Assembly: GCA_934481355.1 (NCBI GenBank)
Contig: CAKSPH010000002.1
Coordinates: forward strand, 1-64,000
Origin: an uncultured Oscillospiraceae bacterium
GTDB lineage: Bacteria; Bacillota; Clostridia; Oscillospirales; Ruminococcaceae
Reading direction: 5' to 3'
DNA: 64,000 nt
The notes below the pieces were generated by a model. That model saw only the letters and a list, made by a program, of their open reading frames with translations. It was not told the DNA's origin and made no database searches. A program made the translations under genes and the position numbers. Every line of letters begins with the position of its first letter. Within the stretch, counting starts at the first letter, position 1. Positions 25,583 to 34,129 of the stretch are shown in pieces.

Positions 25583-26811
25583 GCGATATTTTCACACCAA
25601 AGCAGGCGAAGGCGCTTTCTCTGGTGAAATCCGGCGGGCTGAAGCGGATAAATATCCTTGAGGGGAGCGTCCGCAGCGGCAAGACCTACATCTCCATGAT
25701 AATGTGGGGATTCTGGGTCGCCGCCGCCCCGAAGGAGGGCGCCTACCTCATGGCGGGAAAGACCCTGACGACCCTGCGCCGCAACGTCCTTGAGCCGATG
25801 TGCGGGCTTTTCGGGGAGTGCTTCACATACAGCCTGAGCAAAAAGGAAGCCCGGCTGTTCGGCAGGAAGATCTATCTTGAGGGAGCCGCAAACGCGCAGG
25901 CTGAAAGCAAGATACGCGGTATGACGCTCTGCGGAGCCTACTGCGACGAGCTTTCGTTGTTCCCGGAGGATTTTTTCGCGATGCTTCTGTCAAGGCTTTC
26001 GGTGAGCGGCGCGAAGCTGATAGCCACGACCAACCCGGACAATCCCGGGCACTGGCTCAAGCGGAACTACCTCGACAACGGCGCGCTGGAGCTCCTCGAC
26101 CTGAAATTCACGCTGGACGACAACACGTTTCTCCCGGAGGAATACGTCCGTTCGCTCAAAACGGAGTTCACCGGGGTGTTCTACGACAGGTTCATTCTCG
26201 GGAACTGGGTCGCCGCCGAGGGCAGGATATACGAGGATTTCTCGCAGAAATGCGTTATCTCCCCGGCGGAGCTGAGGGAGCGGCTGGCGGCGGCTCCGCT
26301 GATAAGCTCGGTTGTCGGCGTGGACTACGGCGGGAATAAGAGCGCAAGCGCGTTCGTGCACACCGGCTTTGACGCCGGCTTCCGGAACGTGTACGTCCTG
26401 TCGGAGCACTACGACAGGCGGAATTCCTCGGCGGAGAGCCTGATAAACGCGTTCAGGGACTACATCGCGGAGGAAAAATCGCGATTCCCGTCGCTGGGGC
26501 TTGCCTGCTGCGACAGCGCGGAACAGCTCCTGATTAAGAGCTTCCGCAGCGCCGTGAACCTTGAAGTCAAGAACGCCATGAAAAAGCAGGTCAGCACCCG
26601 CATAAACATGGTGAACCGGCTGATATCCTCCGGCAGGCTTCACATCAGCCCGGAATGCCCGCACCTGATAGAAGCGCTGAAATCCGCCGTCTGGAACGAA
26701 AAGAGCATTCACCGGGACGAGCGCCTTGACGATGGTTCCACCAACATAGACAGCCTTGACGCGTTTGAATATTCGATAGAGAGATTCGAGCGGGATCTGT
26801 TCAGATATTGA
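25579..26811 (+). CDS. Phage terminase large subunit, PBSX type, orphan
   Basis: A 410-aa terminase that would translocate and cut DNA during phage packaging. Walker A variant EGSVRSGKT (about 28-36), Walker B LCGAYCDELSLF, coupling motif ATTNPDNPGHWLK and a C-terminal RNase H-like nuclease with VVGVDYGG and a late Asp-rich NIDSLDAFEYS are all present, so it looks intact. No portal, capsid or tail gene is nearby; both flanks are housekeeping genes. Codon composition matches the backbone. It is either a prophage remnant or a domesticated gene. A strong terminator closes the unit. Confidence 0.9.
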   Translation: MSDIFTPKQAKALSLVKSGGLKRINILEGSVRSGKTYISMIMWGFWVAAAPKEGAYLMAGKTLTTLRRNVLEPMCGLFGECFTYSLSKKEARLFGRKIYLEGAANAQAESKIRGMTLCGAYCDELSLFPEDFFAMLLSRLSVSGAKLIATTNPDNPGHWLKRNYLDNGALELLDLKFTLDDNTFLPEEYVRSLKTEFTGVFYDRFILGNWVAAEGRIYEDFSQKCVISPAELRERLAAAPLISSVVGVDYGGNKSASAFVHTGFDAGFRNVYVLSEHYDRRNSSAESLINAFRDYIAEEKSRFPSLGLACCDSAEQLLIKSFRSAVNLEVKNAMKKQVSTRINMVNRLISSGRLHISPECPHLIEALKSAVWNEKSIHRDERLDDGSTNIDSLDAFEYSIERFERDLFRY

Positions 26812-26815
26812 CTTT

Positions 26816-26842
26816 CGGGAGGGGGTTCAGCCCCTCCCGTTT
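26816..26842 (+). terminator. Terminator after the terminase gene
   Basis: CGGGAGGGG pairs with CCCCTCCCG across GTTCAG, followed by TTT. It starts five bases after the terminase stop and may also serve the convergent tautomerase gene. Confidence 0.8.
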
Positions 26843-26847
26843 GCGTA

Positions 26848-27189
26848 TCAGAAATTTCCGCCGTTCCAGCCCCAGTTGTCGGTGGGGGTGTACTTCACAT
26901 AGATATGGTCGGCGGGAATGCCGAGTACTTCGCCGTAGACACGGCATATCTCTGCGGTCATCCGGTCGCAGGCGGAGGGCTCAGCCCTGCCGTAAAGGCT
27001 CACGTCAACGAACGCGAGTTTTTCTGATTTCTCGCCACGGAAGTAGAGGGAGCACTCCTGTTCAAAGCCGACCATGAGCCAGGTCTCGGTCTTTCCGAGC
27101 ACGGAAACAGCCTCGCCCAGCGCGGACTTTATCTTCTCCTCCTCGTCAGGAGTGATGGTCTGGGAATATTTCGTGTTTATAAACGGCAT
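26848..27189 (-). CDS. Tautomerase/MIF-like protein
   Basis: A 113-aa protein of the MIF/phenylpyruvate tautomerase type. It begins Met-Pro-Phe, so the catalytic N-terminal Pro is exposed after Met removal. WLMVGFEQECSLYFRG and the late VYGEVLGIPADHIYVKY are family features, ending with NWGWNGGNF. The substrate is unknown. Ribosome binding site AAAGGAG. Confidence 0.85.
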   Translation of the reverse strand: MPFINTKYSQTITPDEEEKIKSALGEAVSVLGKTETWLMVGFEQECSLYFRGEKSEKLAFVDVSLYGRAEPSACDRMTAEICRVYGEVLGIPADHIYVKYTPTDNWGWNGGNF

Positions 27190-27207
27190 TTTTTTATCTC
27201 CTTTCAG

Positions 27208-27777
27208 TCAGGGAAGAATATCCTTTGCGCAGCGAAGCACCTCGCGGAATTCCTCCAGGTCGATACAGTAGTGTTCGTCGCCGTGCTCCAGAGCGTATTT
27301 CAGGTCGGCGGCGCTCTGCCAGCAGACGGAAGAAATCTCAGCCTGCTCGAAGTTTATCGCTGATTCCGGCAAAGTTCCCTTGTAAAGGAACACCCATTTC
27401 AGCTCGTTGTTGATGAAGCGCTTTCCGTGGAAAATGTTATCCTCGCTGACCTTTCTCCTGAACAGCAGGACAAGCTCGGAGGGGCGCGCCCTTATGCCGA
27501 CTTCCTCACGGAGCTCGCGTATCGCGGAGGTTATCGGGTCCTCCCCCGCGTCTATGTGTCCGGTGGAAGCCGCGTCAAAGCATCCCGGAAAGGAGTCCTT
27601 GTCCTCTGCGCGTTTTTGCAGCAGGAACTCCATTCCGCCGAGCCTGCGCCGGGCTATCCAGATATGGACGCTTGCGTGCCAGTCGCCGTCCCGGTGGATA
27701 TCGCCGCGGCGCTTGGTCTTTTCGGTCTGTTCGCCGTTTTCATTGAGTATGTCGAACAGTTCATCGTCTGAGTACAT
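27208..27777 (-). CDS. Nudix hydrolase
   Basis: A 189-aa protein with a complete Nudix box, GHIDAGEDP...AIRELREEVGI (about 92-114). The N-terminal MYSDDELFDILNENGEQ and HRDGDWHASVHIWI place it near the isopentenyl-diphosphate isomerase-like/YfcD group of Nudix enzymes; the diphosphate substrate cannot be told. It is 19 bp downstream of ung in the same direction and probably cotranscribed with it. Confidence 0.9.
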   Translation of the reverse strand: MYSDDELFDILNENGEQTEKTKRRGDIHRDGDWHASVHIWIARRRLGGMEFLLQKRAEDKDSFPGCFDAASTGHIDAGEDPITSAIRELREEVGIRARPSELVLLFRRKVSEDNIFHGKRFINNELKWVFLYKGTLPESAINFEQAEISSVCWQSAADLKYALEHGDEHYCIDLEEFREVLRCAKDILP

Positions 27778-27796
27778 CGGACACCTCCTAATACGG

Positions 27797-28465
27797 TCAG
27801 TCGAGCTTCCAGTTTATCGGGGCGATACCGTGCTGCTCCAGAAATTCGTTGGTCTTTGAGAAGTGGCGGCAGCCGAAGAATCCGTTGTACGCGGAAAGCG
27901 GGCTCGGGTGCGCGCACTGGAGCACAAGATGATTCGGGTTGGTTATGAGCCTTGCCTTTGAGCGGGCGTTTCCGCCCCACAGCAGGAAAACCATCGGCTT
28001 TTCGCGCTGATTCAGCAGCTCGATTATACGGTCGGTGAACTGCTCCCAGCCCATTCCCTTGTGGCTGTTCGCCTGCCCTTCCCGCACGGTGAGCACCGTG
28101 TTCAGCAGAAGCACTCCGCTGTCAGCCCACGCCGTGAGCTCTCCGTGGTCCGGCGGGTCTATCCCGAGGTCGCTTTTAAGCTCCTTGAATATATTCTGGA
28201 GGGAGGGCGGCGGGGGGGTGCCTTTCTTCACGGAGAAGCACATTCCGTGCGCCTGACCTGCCCCGTGGTAGGGATCCTGCCCAAGGATAACAGCCTTTAC
28301 GTCGCTGTACGAAGTCCGGCGCAGGGCGTTGAATATATCGTTCATGGGAGGGTATATCCTGTGCGTGGAATACTCCTGTTTCAGGAATTCCCGCAGACGC
28401 AGGTAGTAGTCCTTTTTTATCTCGTCCGCAAGGAGCGCGTCCCATTCATTGCCTATGTGCATCAT
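27797..28465 (-). CDS. ung: Uracil-DNA glycosylase
   Basis: A 222-aa family 1 UDG that removes uracil from DNA. The catalytic water-activating motif GQDPYHG carries Asp64, and HPSPLSAYNGFFG is the minor-groove intercalation loop with the catalytic His. FLLWGGNA is also conserved. The length is typical. It begins three bases from the end of the flavin reductase gene upstream, suggesting one transcript running through the Nudix gene. Confidence 0.96.
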   Translation of the reverse strand: MMHIGNEWDALLADEIKKDYYLRLREFLKQEYSTHRIYPPMNDIFNALRRTSYSDVKAVILGQDPYHGAGQAHGMCFSVKKGTPPPPSLQNIFKELKSDLGIDPPDHGELTAWADSGVLLLNTVLTVREGQANSHKGMGWEQFTDRIIELLNQREKPMVFLLWGGNARSKARLITNPNHLVLQCAHPSPLSAYNGFFGCRHFSKTNEFLEQHGIAPINWKLD

Positions 28466-28468
28466 GGA

Positions 28469-29071
28469 TTACTTTTTCCTCTTTGCGGGCTTTTTGCCGG
28501 ACTGCTTGGCGCGCCTGGGCTTCACGGAGAATCCGAAGGTGCCTATCTTCTTGCCCAGCGCGAAATACGTCCCGTGGGCGTAGGTCATGAGTCCCGCCTT
28601 TTCGATGTGGAGCTTGCCCTTTTCGTCAATCAGGTTCTTGTCGATGTTGACGGAGGTTATCTCGGCGATGAACATATCGTGCGAGCCCTGGGGGAGCACC
28701 TCTGTCACCCTGCACTCGATGGAGATGGGAGCCTGCGCTATCTGCGGTGCGGAAACGGTGTTGCTCTCCATGGGAACAAGCTTCATTTTGGCGAGCTTAT
28801 CCTCGTTCCTGCCGGACTTTATGCCGCAGTAGTCAAGGGAGCGCACCATGGTTGACGGCATCATGTTGATGACGAATTCGCCGCTTTCCCTGATGATGTT
28901 ATATGAGTTCCTCTCCGGTCTTACCGAGATGTAGGTCCTGGCGGGGTCGGAGCAGATTATGCCGGTCCACGCGATGGTGAGGGCTGAGGGCTTCTCCATG
29001 GTACCGCAGGATACGAGGACTGCCGGTACCGGCGCGAGGAGAGTTCCGGGCTTCCACTGTACTTTTTCCAT
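28469..29071 (-). CDS. Flavin reductase / flavoredoxin-family protein
   Basis: A 200-aa FMN-binding split-barrel protein of the flavin reductase-like family. WKPGTLLAPVPAVLVSCG, the flavin-binding TIAWTGIICSDPA and FVINMMPSTMVRSLDYCG are the family signatures. The C-terminus is a Lys/Arg-rich tail (KPRRAKQSGKKPAKRKK). It reduces flavin or serves electron transfer; the partner is unknown. The start at 29071 is preceded by GAAAGGAAA. It is first in the minus-strand run ending with the tautomerase. Confidence 0.85.
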   Translation of the reverse strand: MEKVQWKPGTLLAPVPAVLVSCGTMEKPSALTIAWTGIICSDPARTYISVRPERNSYNIIRESGEFVINMMPSTMVRSLDYCGIKSGRNEDKLAKMKLVPMESNTVSAPQIAQAPISIECRVTEVLPQGSHDMFIAEITSVNIDKNLIDEKGKLHIEKAGLMTYAHGTYFALGKKIGTFGFSVKPRRAKQSGKKPAKRKK

Positions 29072-29195
29072 AGTTGTGTTTCCTTTCTTGCCTATAGATT
29101 TACATATGGTATTATACCACATAATCCCGGATAATTCAACAGAAATTTGAAAATGGGCTGCCCGGAAGCAGCCCATATTTCATTTGCGTGTTGAA

Positions 29196-31502
29196 TTACA
29201 TCTCGATCCTGAGACCCTCGGCGCTTCTGATGGTGTAGTCCTTAGCGGAACCCTCAGCGGTAACCCTGATGGTATCGCCGGAACGTACAGCCTTTACCGT
29301 GAGAACTACATTGCTGTCAGCGTCGTAGATCCTGGTCTCAGCGGTCTTGCCGTCCTCGAGCTGGTAGATGACGATGTCAGCCTTGTCGCCGTAAGCGTAA
29401 GTGAACGCGCGCTCGAAGTTACCGTAAGCCACGATGCTGTTCGGCTTGGCGAGTACAGGCATCTCGAAATAGTTGTTCTTGGTGGAGTACCACTTGCCGC
29501 CCTCGTAAACCTTTCCGCTCTGGATATCCGTCCAGTTTCCGGCGGGAACGTAGAAATCAGCGACGCCATCTTCGTTGAATACGGGAGCAACCAGCAGGTT
29601 GTCGCCGAGCATATACTGACGGTCGAGGGAGAGAGTTGCGGGGTCGTCGGAATATTCCATTACCATGGCTCTCATCATCGGAACGCCGGAAGCATGGGTC
29701 TTCTGAGCCTGCGCCCAGAGGTAAGGCATCAGCTTGCCCTTGAGCTTTGTCCAGTGGCGGAGTACGTCGCAGCTCTCCTCGTCGAAGTTCCACGGAACGC
29801 GGTAGGAGCTGTTGCCGTGCAGTCTGGAGTGAGAGGACATAAGACCGAATGCGCACCATCTCTTGTAGAGGTCGGGAGTGCCCTGAGCCTCAAAGCCGGA
29901 GATATCGTGGCTGAAATAGCCGAAGCCGCTCATGCAGAGAGAAAGTCCGCCGCGGAGGGTCTCCCACATGGACTCGTAGTTGGAGAAGCAGTCGCCGCCC
30001 CAGTGTACCGGGAACTGCTGACCGCCGACTGTCGCGGAGCGCGCGAACAGGCACGCCTTGTCCTTGCCGTAGAATTCCTCGAGAACCTCGAATACGCACT
30101 TGTTGTAGAGGTAGGTGTAGTAGTTGTGCACCTTGTAGGGGTCGCTGCCGTCATAGTAAACGACGTCCTTTGTGGGGATACGCTCGCCGAAATCGGTCTT
30201 GAACGCGTTCACGCCCATCTCGCAGAGCGCGCGGAGCTTGCCCTTGTACCACTCGCAGGCAGCGGGGTTCGTGAAGTCAACGATAGCCATGCCGGGCTGC
30301 CACATATCGCCCTGCCATACGCTGCCGTCCTTGGTCTTGAGGAAGTAGCCGCCCTTTACGCCCTCGTCGAACATGGAGGAGCGCTGTGCGATGTAGGAGT
30401 TTATCCATACGCAGATCTCAAGACCCTTTGCCTTCAGTCTGTCCAGCATAGCCTTGGGATCCGGGAACATTCTCTTGTCCCATGTGAGGTCGCACCAGTT
30501 GAATTCCTTCATCCAGAAGCAGTCGAAGTGGAATACCTCCAGCGGGATATCGCGCTCAGCCATTCCGTCGATGAAGCTGGAAACGGTAGCCTCGTCATAG
30601 TTTGTGGTGAAAGAAGTGGTCAGCCACAGACCGAATGTGTAAGCCGGAGTAAGAGCGGGCTTTCCGGTCAGCGTGGTGTAGGTGGAAACAACGTCGGTCA
30701 GCTTTCCGCCGCCGATAACGAAGTACTCAAGATGCTCGCCCTGAACGGAAAAAGCTACCTTGGAAACGGTCTCGCTCGCTACCTCGAAAGTCACCTTTTC
30801 GGGGTGGTTTACGAATACGCCGTAGTTTCTTGAGGATACATAGAACGGAATGGACTTGTAGCTCTGCTCGGAGCTTGTGCCGCCGTCGTTGTTCCATACC
30901 TCAACGGTCTGACCGTTCTTTACGAATGTGGAGAACTTCTCGCCGAAGCCGTAGAGGTTCTCGCCGACGGAGATGTTGAGCATCTCGCGCATTACGGCGC
31001 CGTCCGCGGTCTCATCATGGGAGAAGAACGGCTTCATCTGGTCGTTTGCCATGCGCTCGTTGGTCTTCCACTGGTCCTCGGTGATGTAGGAGGTAGTGCG
31101 CCAGCCCTCCTTGGTGAGAAGCTTGTCGTTGTAGTAGTACTTTATATCCCATGCGCCGCCCTTTGCGACAACAACCTTAGTATTGCCGGAAACGAGCTCG
31201 TAAGCGGATTCAGTCTCATTGATGACGGGCTTGAAATTCTTGTCCTCGTAGAGCCTGAAATCCGGGGACTTATGTACCCTGCCCTTGTAGTGGTCGATGG
31301 ACACCTTGATGGTGTTTTCAAGGGTAGATGTGAATGTGATCTCGAGCACGGGTCCACCGAGGGTCATGCCTCTGTTGCCTATCCACTGGTTGGTTGCGAG
31401 TACGTTTATAGAGGTTTCGTCTGCCGTAACCTCATACATCTGGGTCGCATAGTTAACGCCGTAGCCGGGCTTGTTCAGCCATAATCCGTCTGCATACTTC
31501 AT
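29196..31502 (-). CDS. yicI: Alpha-xylosidase, GH31 family
   Basis: A 768-aa glycoside hydrolase. N-terminal beta-sandwich, a (beta/alpha)8 barrel with the nucleophile Asp in FKTDFGERIP, GDMWQPGMAIVDFTNP, then HWGGDCFSN with the acid/base Asp, and the C-terminal beta domains. KTDFGE is the YicI-type GH31 signature of alpha-xylosidases, which release xylose from isoprimeverose or xyloglucan oligosaccharides. There is no signal peptide, so it is intracellular and acts on imported oligosaccharides. The start at 31502 has CGGAGG. A LacI-type operator lies just upstream. Confidence 0.93.
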   Translation of the reverse strand: MKYADGLWLNKPGYGVNYATQMYEVTADETSINVLATNQWIGNRGMTLGGPVLEITFTSTLENTIKVSIDHYKGRVHKSPDFRLYEDKNFKPVINETESAYELVSGNTKVVVAKGGAWDIKYYYNDKLLTKEGWRTTSYITEDQWKTNERMANDQMKPFFSHDETADGAVMREMLNISVGENLYGFGEKFSTFVKNGQTVEVWNNDGGTSSEQSYKSIPFYVSSRNYGVFVNHPEKVTFEVASETVSKVAFSVQGEHLEYFVIGGGKLTDVVSTYTTLTGKPALTPAYTFGLWLTTSFTTNYDEATVSSFIDGMAERDIPLEVFHFDCFWMKEFNWCDLTWDKRMFPDPKAMLDRLKAKGLEICVWINSYIAQRSSMFDEGVKGGYFLKTKDGSVWQGDMWQPGMAIVDFTNPAACEWYKGKLRALCEMGVNAFKTDFGERIPTKDVVYYDGSDPYKVHNYYTYLYNKCVFEVLEEFYGKDKACLFARSATVGGQQFPVHWGGDCFSNYESMWETLRGGLSLCMSGFGYFSHDISGFEAQGTPDLYKRWCAFGLMSSHSRLHGNSSYRVPWNFDEESCDVLRHWTKLKGKLMPYLWAQAQKTHASGVPMMRAMVMEYSDDPATLSLDRQYMLGDNLLVAPVFNEDGVADFYVPAGNWTDIQSGKVYEGGKWYSTKNNYFEMPVLAKPNSIVAYGNFERAFTYAYGDKADIVIYQLEDGKTAETRIYDADSNVVLTVKAVRSGDTIRVTAEGSAKDYTIRSAEGLRIEM

Positions 31503-31540
31503 TGGTGTATCCTCCGTAAAATGATTTCTCCGTGATGGGC

Positions 31541-31554
31541 GGTAATCGTTTACA
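31541..31554. promoter_or_regulatory. LacI-family operator candidate for the xylosidase gene
   Basis: GGTAATCGTTTACA closely matches the LacI-family palindrome TGTAAACGNTTACA. It lies within a larger imperfect palindrome GGGCG...CGCCC and covers the start of transcription from the promoter at 31569-31597, a repressor position. No LacI gene is in the window. Confidence 0.5.
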
Positions 31555-31568
31555 CGCCCGATATTCAT

Positions 31569-31597
31569 ATTCTATCATACTTAATATAAAATTTCAA
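31569..31597 (-). promoter_or_regulatory. Promoter of the alpha-xylosidase gene
   Basis: Minus strand: TTGAAA (31597-31592), 17-bp spacer, TAGAAT (31574-31569). Confidence 0.65.
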
Positions 31598-31627
31598 GGG
31601 GGTATTTAAAAAAATTTTATTTTTTTG

Positions 31628-31656
31628 TTGCATTTTTTTCTCAATAGTTTTATAAT
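31628..31656 (+). promoter_or_regulatory. Promoter of the diguanylate cyclase gene
   Basis: TTGCAT (31628-31633), 17-bp spacer, TATAAT (31651-31656), 54 bp upstream of the start codon. Confidence 0.65.
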
Positions 31657-31709
31657 GGAAGAAAGATAATATAAGGTGACCAAAATAAGTATAGAGAGGG
31701 AAGCGGAAT

Positions 31710-32819
31710 ATGAACAACACATTAAAAACCCGTAAAGATATCCTCGATGTAAATATAAAGAAATTCGTGAAATACAAGGCTGCTGCGCTTGCGGGGGCGC
31801 TGATGCACGTCACGTTCCTTTTTATTTTTGTTGCCATAAAGCTGTACACCATGGTGATATTCAACATTTTCAGCGTGGGACTGTACATAATTATGTGGGC
31901 GCTGTGCGAAACTCCCAGTTTCGAAAAGCGGGCGATACACTGGATAAGCGCCATGTTCTCGGAGATCACGGTGCACGCGTTCCTCTGTACGATATTCCTT
32001 GGAGTGGACTCCTGTTTCTTCCTGTATGCGATGATGTGCATTCCGGTTGCGATATATTACCTGTTCCTGACCTGTTCCAGCGAGGTTTTCAAGCGCGGAA
32101 CAGTGGTATTCACGCTGCTTTCAGTGGTGACAACCGCGTTTTCACTGCTTTATTCGCATTTCAGATCCCCCGTATATTACAATGTACGAAGATTTCTTTC
32201 GGCAGGCGAGATAGATATTATGCGCGCAATAAACGTCGGATTTAACCTGATCCTGCTGTTCGGATTCAGCAGCCTTTTCATTCTGGAGATAAACTCACTT
32301 ATAAAGCAGCTAAACCAGACCAACGAGCAGCTTAACTACACCGCCACCCACGATGCGCTGACGGGACTCTACAACCGCTACTGCCTGAATGGAACGCTGA
32401 ACGCGCTTGTAAAGAGCGGAAAGCCGTTCTGCCTTGCAATGGGCGACCTTGACGACTTCAAGAAGATAAACGACACCTTCGGGCACGAGTGCGGCGATAT
32501 AGTGCTGAAATCCGTAGCGGACGTGATCATGCGGAATATCCGCGAGTGCGACACCGCCTGCCGCTGGGGCGGAGAGGAAATGCTGATCATCATGGACGGT
32601 TCCTCAGACGACTGCTATCAGGCGGTGAGCCGGATAAGGTCCGAGATAAATTCACTTGAAATAGAGCACGACGGAAAACCGGTAAAGGTATCTATGACCT
32701 TTGGATTCACGACCAGCACCGAGAGCGGCTCCGGCGATCTGGACGAGCTGCTTTCCACGGTGGATAAACGGCTGTACAAGGGCAAAGCGAACGGAAAGAA
32801 CGTTATTATAGTAAGGTAA
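31710..32819 (+). CDS. Membrane-bound diguanylate cyclase (GGDEF)
   Basis: A 369-aa protein. Residues 30-200 hold six or so hydrophobic segments (a 6-TM sensor-like part), followed by a short coiled linker and a GGDEF domain. The active-site motif is GGEEM (about 287-291), with THDALTGLYNRY at the domain start and DDFKKINDTFGHECGD. An RECD motif five residues before GGEE fits the RxxD inhibitory site. It should make cyclic di-GMP; Met replaces Phe at the last motif position, which is tolerated in some active enzymes. The TAA stop lies within the first bases of a MITE-like element inserted at its end. Confidence 0.92.
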   Translation: MNNTLKTRKDILDVNIKKFVKYKAAALAGALMHVTFLFIFVAIKLYTMVIFNIFSVGLYIIMWALCETPSFEKRAIHWISAMFSEITVHAFLCTIFLGVDSCFFLYAMMCIPVAIYYLFLTCSSEVFKRGTVVFTLLSVVTTAFSLLYSHFRSPVYYNVRRFLSAGEIDIMRAINVGFNLILLFGFSSLFILEINSLIKQLNQTNEQLNYTATHDALTGLYNRYCLNGTLNALVKSGKPFCLAMGDLDDFKKINDTFGHECGDIVLKSVADVIMRNIRECDTACRWGGEEMLIIMDGSSDDCYQAVSRIRSEINSLEIEHDGKPVKVSMTFGFTTSTESGSGDLDELLSTVDKRLYKGKANGKNVIIVR

Positions 32820-32976
32820 CCTCTAAAAACCGGGACACGAGCAGATTTCGTATATGACTTATATCAGATGTAAGGAGCCAAACCGCAGTAATACTTGATG
32901 TATTTCAAGGTTTGGTAACGCAACAGATGATATAAGTCATAGAAATCTGCCGTGAAGGAGGTTTTTAGAGGTTACC
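32815..32976. repeat. MITE-like repeat, subfamily B, full copy (162 bp) with target duplication
   Basis: Ends are GGTAACCTCTAAAAACC and GGTTTTTAGAGGTTACC, perfect 17-bp inverted repeats. The inner ends CGAGCAGATTTC and GAAATCTGCCGTG also pair. Flanked by GTAA on both sides (32811-32814 and 32977-32980). The interior has further self-complementarity (GACTTATATCA with TGATATAAGTC), so the RNA would fold into one long hairpin. Confidence 0.85.
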
Positions 32977-32994
32977 GTAAGGTAAAGACTTGAC

Positions 32995-34119
32995 ATGAAA
33001 GAATTTTTCAGATTCGTCAGGCGGGAAGCCGTGCTGTGCATATCGCTGGCAGCGGCTCTTATATCAATGATATTCATTCCTCCTGACGAGGGATATCTCG
33101 GCTATGTGGACTGGTCCACACTCGGAATATTGTTCTGCCTGATGGCGGTAGTGAAGGGCTTCGACAGCACAGGCGCGTTTTCAAGGCTGTCCGGGGCGCT
33201 GACATCCAGATTCCGCAGCACAAGGGCGCTTGGAGCGGCGCTGTCGCTGCTGTGTTTCTTCCTTGCAATGCTGGTGACGAACGATGTTTCACTGATAACC
33301 ATTGTTCCGCTGACAATAACGCTTTTCCGCGAAGCGCCGGAGGTGCTTATCCGCACGGTGGTCCTGGAAACCGCCGCCGCTAATCTCGGCTCCATGGCGA
33401 CTCCGGTCGGGAATCCGCAGAACCTGTTTATCTACACACACTATGATATGCCGATAGGGGATTTTTTCCGGGTGATGCTCCCGGTCACTGTGCTCAGCCT
33501 GCTGGTAATCGCGGCGTCTGCGCTGTTCATTCCCAAAACTGAGCTCGCGAAGCCTGAAGCTGCGGTTAAATCCCCGGAATCCGGCGGCAGAAAAAAGCTG
33601 CGGACGGCGGTTTACATAGTGATGGCGGCGGTTTGCGTCTGCACTGTGCTGAGATTCCTGGACTGGCGTATCTGCCTTGCCGTGGTGCTCGCCGGCTCGT
33701 TCATCGCGGACGCCCGCGTGCTTGCGCGCGTGGATTACGCGCTGCTCGGCACGTTTATCTGCTTCTTCGTTTTCGTCGGGAATATCTCGGCGATACCCGC
33801 TGTTCAGGGATTCATCGGCGGAGCGGTCGCGGGCCGGGAAATGCTTGCCGGGGCGCTTATCTCGCAGGTGATAAGCAACGTTCCCTGTGCGGTAATGCTT
33901 TCGGGATTCACGCAGAATGCGGAGCAGCTCCTGCTCGGCGTTGACCTCGGAGGACTCGGTACGCTCATTGCTTCGCTTGCCAGCCTTATTTCGTTCAAGT
34001 TCTACTGTGCCTCTCCCGGGGCGAAAAAAGGCCGCTATTTTGCGGAATTCACGCTGTATAATTTTGCGGCGCTGGCTGTTCTCTTTGCAGCCCAGTGCGG
34101 GCTCAACGCATTGATATAA
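32995..34119 (+). CDS. SLC13/ArsB-type anion transporter
   Basis: A 374-aa integral membrane protein with about ten hydrophobic segments. TNDVSLITIVPLTI and AAANLGSMATPVGNPQNLFI match the conserved Asn-Asp and Ser/Thr-Pro-x-GNPQN motifs of the citrate/arsenite ion-transporter superfamily; the second half has SNVPCAVMLSGF. It is slightly shorter than most members. The substrate (dicarboxylate, citrate or other anion) cannot be assigned. It is 10 bp upstream of the PARG gene and probably cotranscribed. Confidence 0.82.
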   Translation: MKEFFRFVRREAVLCISLAAALISMIFIPPDEGYLGYVDWSTLGILFCLMAVVKGFDSTGAFSRLSGALTSRFRSTRALGAALSLLCFFLAMLVTNDVSLITIVPLTITLFREAPEVLIRTVVLETAAANLGSMATPVGNPQNLFIYTHYDMPIGDFFRVMLPVTVLSLLVIAASALFIPKTELAKPEAAVKSPESGGRKKLRTAVYIVMAAVCVCTVLRFLDWRICLAVVLAGSFIADARVLARVDYALLGTFICFFVFVGNISAIPAVQGFIGGAVAGREMLAGALISQVISNVPCAVMLSGFTQNAEQLLLGVDLGGLGTLIASLASLISFKFYCASPGAKKGRYFAEFTLYNFAALAVLFAAQCGLNALI

Positions 34120-34129
34120 GGAGAATTTT

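Noticed and set aside
29184..30833. 549-codon plus-strand ORF over the xylosidase gene
   Set aside because: Antisense to a secure GH31 gene with complete catalytic motifs; no ribosome binding site or family features.
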